From Methylobacter sp015476545 (lineage in GTDB: Bacteria > Pseudomonadota > Gammaproteobacteria > Methylococcales > Methylomonadaceae), in assembly GCF_052162025.1 (NCBI RefSeq), contig NZ_CP197401.1, forward strand, positions 4,526,001 to 4,590,000: 64,000 bases of DNA, written 5' to 3'. Numbering within the stretch: the first letter of the stretch is position 1; each line of letters starts with the position of its first letter. The translations under genes were made by a program, and so were the position numbers. Below, one piece after another: positions 61,110 to 64,000 of the stretch. The notes beneath the pieces were generated by a model that did no database searches, was not told where the DNA came from, and was given only the letters and a program-made list of their open reading frames with translations.

Positions 61110-64000
61110 TTACCGGTTAAGTCGATCCTGAAGCACCATGGCTTGTGAATTTTGGCGTTCCACCAAAATACGCAATAGTCGGAAGAATACTGTTCGTGTA
61201 TCAATATCCCGTTCGATAAGTTTCTGGCAATGATCGAGCAGATCTGCTAATTGTTTATCGATTCGTCTGTAGGAGTCATGCCAGAAGCCATGTTGTGCAA
61301 TGGTTTGGTCGAGCCATTTCATCCCCGCAACTTGTAAAGAGCACGCCGCTGGCGTTAAGAGGAATTTAATAAACGCTTGGGCACAGGTATTGTTCGATAA
61401 ATGCAATTCGCCCCAAAGGCGGAATTCCTCGGTCATGACTTTAACCAGAGGAATTTTATCTACATTCCAGAAATCAAAAGCTAAAGTTAATTCGCCTAAT
61501 CCCATTAAGGCGCAGTAGCTTTTATTCATATCCCAAGAACGTTTAGCTGCAACGTTCCATGCTAGACTGGTTCTCGTAAATTCCCACATGTCTTTCCAGA
61601 TTGAAAGAAAATACTGCTGTTTTTTTGCATCGTTTGGAAATCCATAAATCCACCAGTCGTTAAGAAAATCATCTATCCAATAATGTGCTGGTATGCCCAA
61701 TTTCAATATAGGACGCCAAAGACTTTCCGCTTCGTGTGTATTTTTTGTAGAAACCAAAATTGACGGTAATTTCTGAAAAAGCCAACGATCAAATTCATAA
61801 GGTGTACCATCAATTTTCTCAATCTCAGGACTTCCCTCTCCTAATATCCAGCACAGGGTTTCAACTGACTGAACCCAGAATTCCAGCCAAAGGTTCCGCT
61901 CAATTTCATTATGGGCTTTATCAAGCCCTGTTATCCATTCATAAGCTGAGCTGATTAATTGAAGATCTATACACGGTGATCTTGGATAATATTTTTTTGT
62001 GCTAGGTTCACATAAGCTAGGTTGGTTGTCATTAAAGGCATGATCCAACGCTTTCCATTGAGGAATATTTGGAGATAAAGAGCCATCAACAAACTGGCGA
62101 AGCAAACCGTCGGCTTCCTCTATGAGTTCCTCGCTACTAGATGATTCCTGTCCAAATAGTCTGCCATTCAAGACATTAATGCGGTCGCGCAAGACCGACC
62201 AGCGTAACAACAGATGCTGCAAGCGGAGGTAATCATCACTCAACTGGTCACGAATCGTAGCAATTTGTCTGAATAGCCGCTTCACTGTTTCATAGTGAAG
62301 GTTGAAAACCAGATTACCTATGGCTTGCCGTATCTTTGGCTCACTTTGATTATCCGCCCACAATATCGGCAGGGCATCGGCACAAAAGCTGTCCCAACTG
62401 CTGTCGCTAGTCAACTCTGCAACATCGAATTCTCTTCTTGGTGGCGGATTCGACACGATTTCAATCAGGGCATTAAGGCAATCAGACTCTTCACCCTCTT
62501 TGGATTTCAGCCAATTCCTGAACTTGCAAACCGCAACGGCAATAAGGCCGCAGCCAATATCTTCCTTACTGACAAGTGACTGTTTATCGAAAACTTCGTC
62601 AAAGTCCAAGTCGATAAGAGTCTCCACTCGTTCACGTAGCTGTTCAAACTCGGTTTCCGATAACTCCTGTTTACCATCAATAATTTTTCGGAATTGGAAT
62701 GGAAGATACATGATAACTTGACGAACCTCATGGAGTTGCTGTTCATCACGGTTTCGCGTAAGCATCTCTTCAGGCTCCTGGAATTGGAACTTCAAGTTAT
62801 TTTCAGTTCCCGGTTCACAACGCCAGTTTTTAAGGTTAAATTGATGGTAAAGGCGAAATAACAAATCGTCTCTAGAACCTCCTATATCCTCTTTTTTCAA
62901 TCGCTCATGCCACGCAATCCGTATATCATCAATGCGGTCTCGAAACGTTGAGCTTCTACATTGCAGTTCGAAAACAATATGTTCCAGCCATTTTGTTCTG
63001 TGAGGCATCCCATGCCATTCCTTCGCCGCTTCATACTGTTTTTGACTATGTCCGTATCCCCAACCTAACATTTGATGCCGCTCACCTCCAATCTGATGCT
63101 TGAGGTCGAAATGGTATATCTCTGGCACGCCCAGAAAAGGCAGTAAAGGACCAAGAAAAAGTTTTGGCTCCCTTCTTCCAACCCCAATTAAAAGCCCTGC
63201 TAATGCTAATGAACGAGTTCGGCTGAGAATATCAATCACGATATTCTCAATTACCTGGTTTTGGTCCAACTGGTCATGAAACCATTTTTCCAAGGCCATC
63301 AATGCGGAAACTAAAATATCCGGAGCTGAAGTTGTGTCCCGATAACTAAAGAACCAACGTTCATCACCTACCCAGATTTGCTCTTCATCGTCAAAGGGAA
63401 TCCTAATATCAAAATTAATTTTTTCGCGTGGAAACCATTCGCTGTCACGTTCATTTGCTTCTCTCCATTTTTGCAATTCCAGCCAGCGGTCGGTCGTGAA
63501 ATTAACCAGCATGATGACTGTTTCCAAACCTATTGCAGAATGAGTACTAAGGAGATTGAGGAATGGTCCCCTGTCGTAAAATGGTGGAAACCATTGGGAG
63601 CAATCCGTTAATTCAAAATCGAAATGTAAACTTTCAAAATCGTTCTCCGGTAATCGCGTCCCTCCTTCCCTGATAATCAATGCCAGAATAATTTCTGCCG
63701 CTCTTTCTGGCGATAGGGCGATAAGCCTAAGCAAACCAAACTGGTGTAAGCATACGTTTCTGAAGTGATCATCTACTGGCCAGCGTGGGCCGTCTGTCCA
63801 AGCTGGAATTTCTATTTCAAACTTCTTCCACGGAGAAACATAATTTAAAGCGGCTTCGAGTTCTGGCGGAAGCGGTGGCGCCGGCGCTTCGAACTTCAGA
63901 TCAGGTGGGAGAGGTTCTGTAGGCTTACTCCGCCCACAAGCACACAAAGCAAAGTCGATAACTTCATCAAGGCGTTCTCTTACAGCTTGCAGGGCGGCGA
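61110..64000 (-). CDS. C-terminal part of a very large, mostly helical protein, unknown (partial)
   Basis: The frame is open for about 963 codons from the window edge to TAA at 61110-61112, so the true start lies beyond 64000. The visible part is rich in Trp, Leu and charged residues, with no signal peptide or membrane helix. It lacks P-loop motifs, but an N-terminal NTPase domain could lie outside the window. Near the edge it reads VRERLDEVIDFALCACGRSKPTEPLPPD, followed by a long helical-repeat-like array. Its size, location among mobile remnants and low GC fit an anti-phage STAND-type NTPase sensor region, but this is inference; I do not recognise the family. Confidence 0.6.
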   Translation of the reverse strand, partial: AALQAVRERLDEVIDFALCACGRSKPTEPLPPDLKFEAPAPPLPPELEAALNYVSPWKKFEIEIPAWTDGPRWPVDDHFRNVCLHQFGLLRLIALSPERAAEIILALIIREGGTRLPENDFESLHFDFELTDCSQWFPPFYDRGPFLNLLSTHSAIGLETVIMLVNFTTDRWLELQKWREANERDSEWFPREKINFDIRIPFDDEEQIWVGDERWFFSYRDTTSAPDILVSALMALEKWFHDQLDQNQVIENIVIDILSRTRSLALAGLLIGVGRREPKLFLGPLLPFLGVPEIYHFDLKHQIGGERHQMLGWGYGHSQKQYEAAKEWHGMPHRTKWLEHIVFELQCRSSTFRDRIDDIRIAWHERLKKEDIGGSRDDLLFRLYHQFNLKNWRCEPGTENNLKFQFQEPEEMLTRNRDEQQLHEVRQVIMYLPFQFRKIIDGKQELSETEFEQLRERVETLIDLDFDEVFDKQSLVSKEDIGCGLIAVAVCKFRNWLKSKEGEESDCLNALIEIVSNPPPRREFDVAELTSDSSWDSFCADALPILWADNQSEPKIRQAIGNLVFNLHYETVKRLFRQIATIRDQLSDDYLRLQHLLLRWSVLRDRINVLNGRLFGQESSSSEELIEEADGLLRQFVDGSLSPNIPQWKALDHAFNDNQPSLCEPSTKKYYPRSPCIDLQLISSAYEWITGLDKAHNEIERNLWLEFWVQSVETLCWILGEGSPEIEKIDGTPYEFDRWLFQKLPSILVSTKNTHEAESLWRPILKLGIPAHYWIDDFLNDWWIYGFPNDAKKQQYFLSIWKDMWEFTRTSLAWNVAAKRSWDMNKSYCALMGLGELTLAFDFWNVDKIPLVKVMTEEFRLWGELHLSNNTCAQAFIKFLLTPAACSLQVAGMKWLDQTIAQHGFWHDSYRRIDKQLADLLDHCQKLIERDIDTRTVFFRLLRILVERQNSQAMVLQDRLNR

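Overview
The window looks like a chromosome segment of a gammaproteobacterial methanotroph (Methylococcales). The main pointers are a hydroxylamine oxidoreductase pair (haoA with the start of haoB), a fused thiS-thiG gene, an aryl-polyene-type pigment cluster carrying an ammonia-lyase, and a MoxR/VWA/BatD operon. Coding is dense up to about 57.4 kb. The last 6.6 kb is visibly more AT-rich and is accessory DNA. No rRNA, tRNA or CRISPR array was seen.

Layout. 0-2.1 kb (minus): haoA-haoB, hydroxylamine oxidation. 2.4-5.3 kb (minus): a small membrane protein and an MBOAT/SGNH O-acetylation pair. 5.3-5.8 kb: repeat-rich spacer. 5.85-9.5 kb (plus): a sigma-54 activator carrying a complete LOV photosensor signature and a FixL-like haem PAS domain, followed by a symmetrical TGTCTCA enhancer array, an IHF-like site, a -24/-12 promoter and a secreted protein. 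9.7-12.7 kb: an unknown protein and a divergent MocR regulator/class IV aminotransferase pair with shared half-sites. 12.75-20.3 kb (minus): half of an aryl polyene cluster (CLF-like KS, PlsC, two ACPs, membrane protein, ligase-dehydratase fusion, GT2, LpxL-like acyltransferase, ammonia-lyase). 20.4-25.5 kb (minus): gph-trpE-trpG-[DUF4160-DUF2442]-trpD-trpC. 25.7-41.8 kb: mostly housekeeping genes (FAH hydrolase, two-component system, hemW, pyrE, dynamin-like GTPase, trmB, thiSG, DAHP synthase, peroxiredoxin, AsmA, mutY, yggX). 41.8-46.2 kb: rho, trxA, rhlB, HAD nucleotidase, nudE. 46.2-53.15 kb (minus): moxR-DUF58-DUF4381-batA-batBC-batD. 53.15-53.55 kb: spacer with a DnaA-box cluster. 53.5-57.4 kb: POT transporter, DUF4124 protein, SDR, CPXCG protein and a small periplasmic helical protein.

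57.4-64 kb: decayed mobile region with antirepressor remnants, IS1- and IS110-type transposase fragments, an intact gene fusing a YdaS/Cro-like HTH to a RhuM domain behind a palindromic operator, and the C-terminal part of a very large unrecognised protein running off the window.

The strongest candidate for something undescribed is the 5.85-9.5 kb module: one protein that appears to combine blue-light and haem-ligand (O2/NO) sensing and to drive sigma-54 transcription of a neighbouring secreted protein through an unusually ordered enhancer. The RhuM fusion and the large partial gene are the best leads in the accessory region. All calls come from reading sequence and recalling families; no searches were run.
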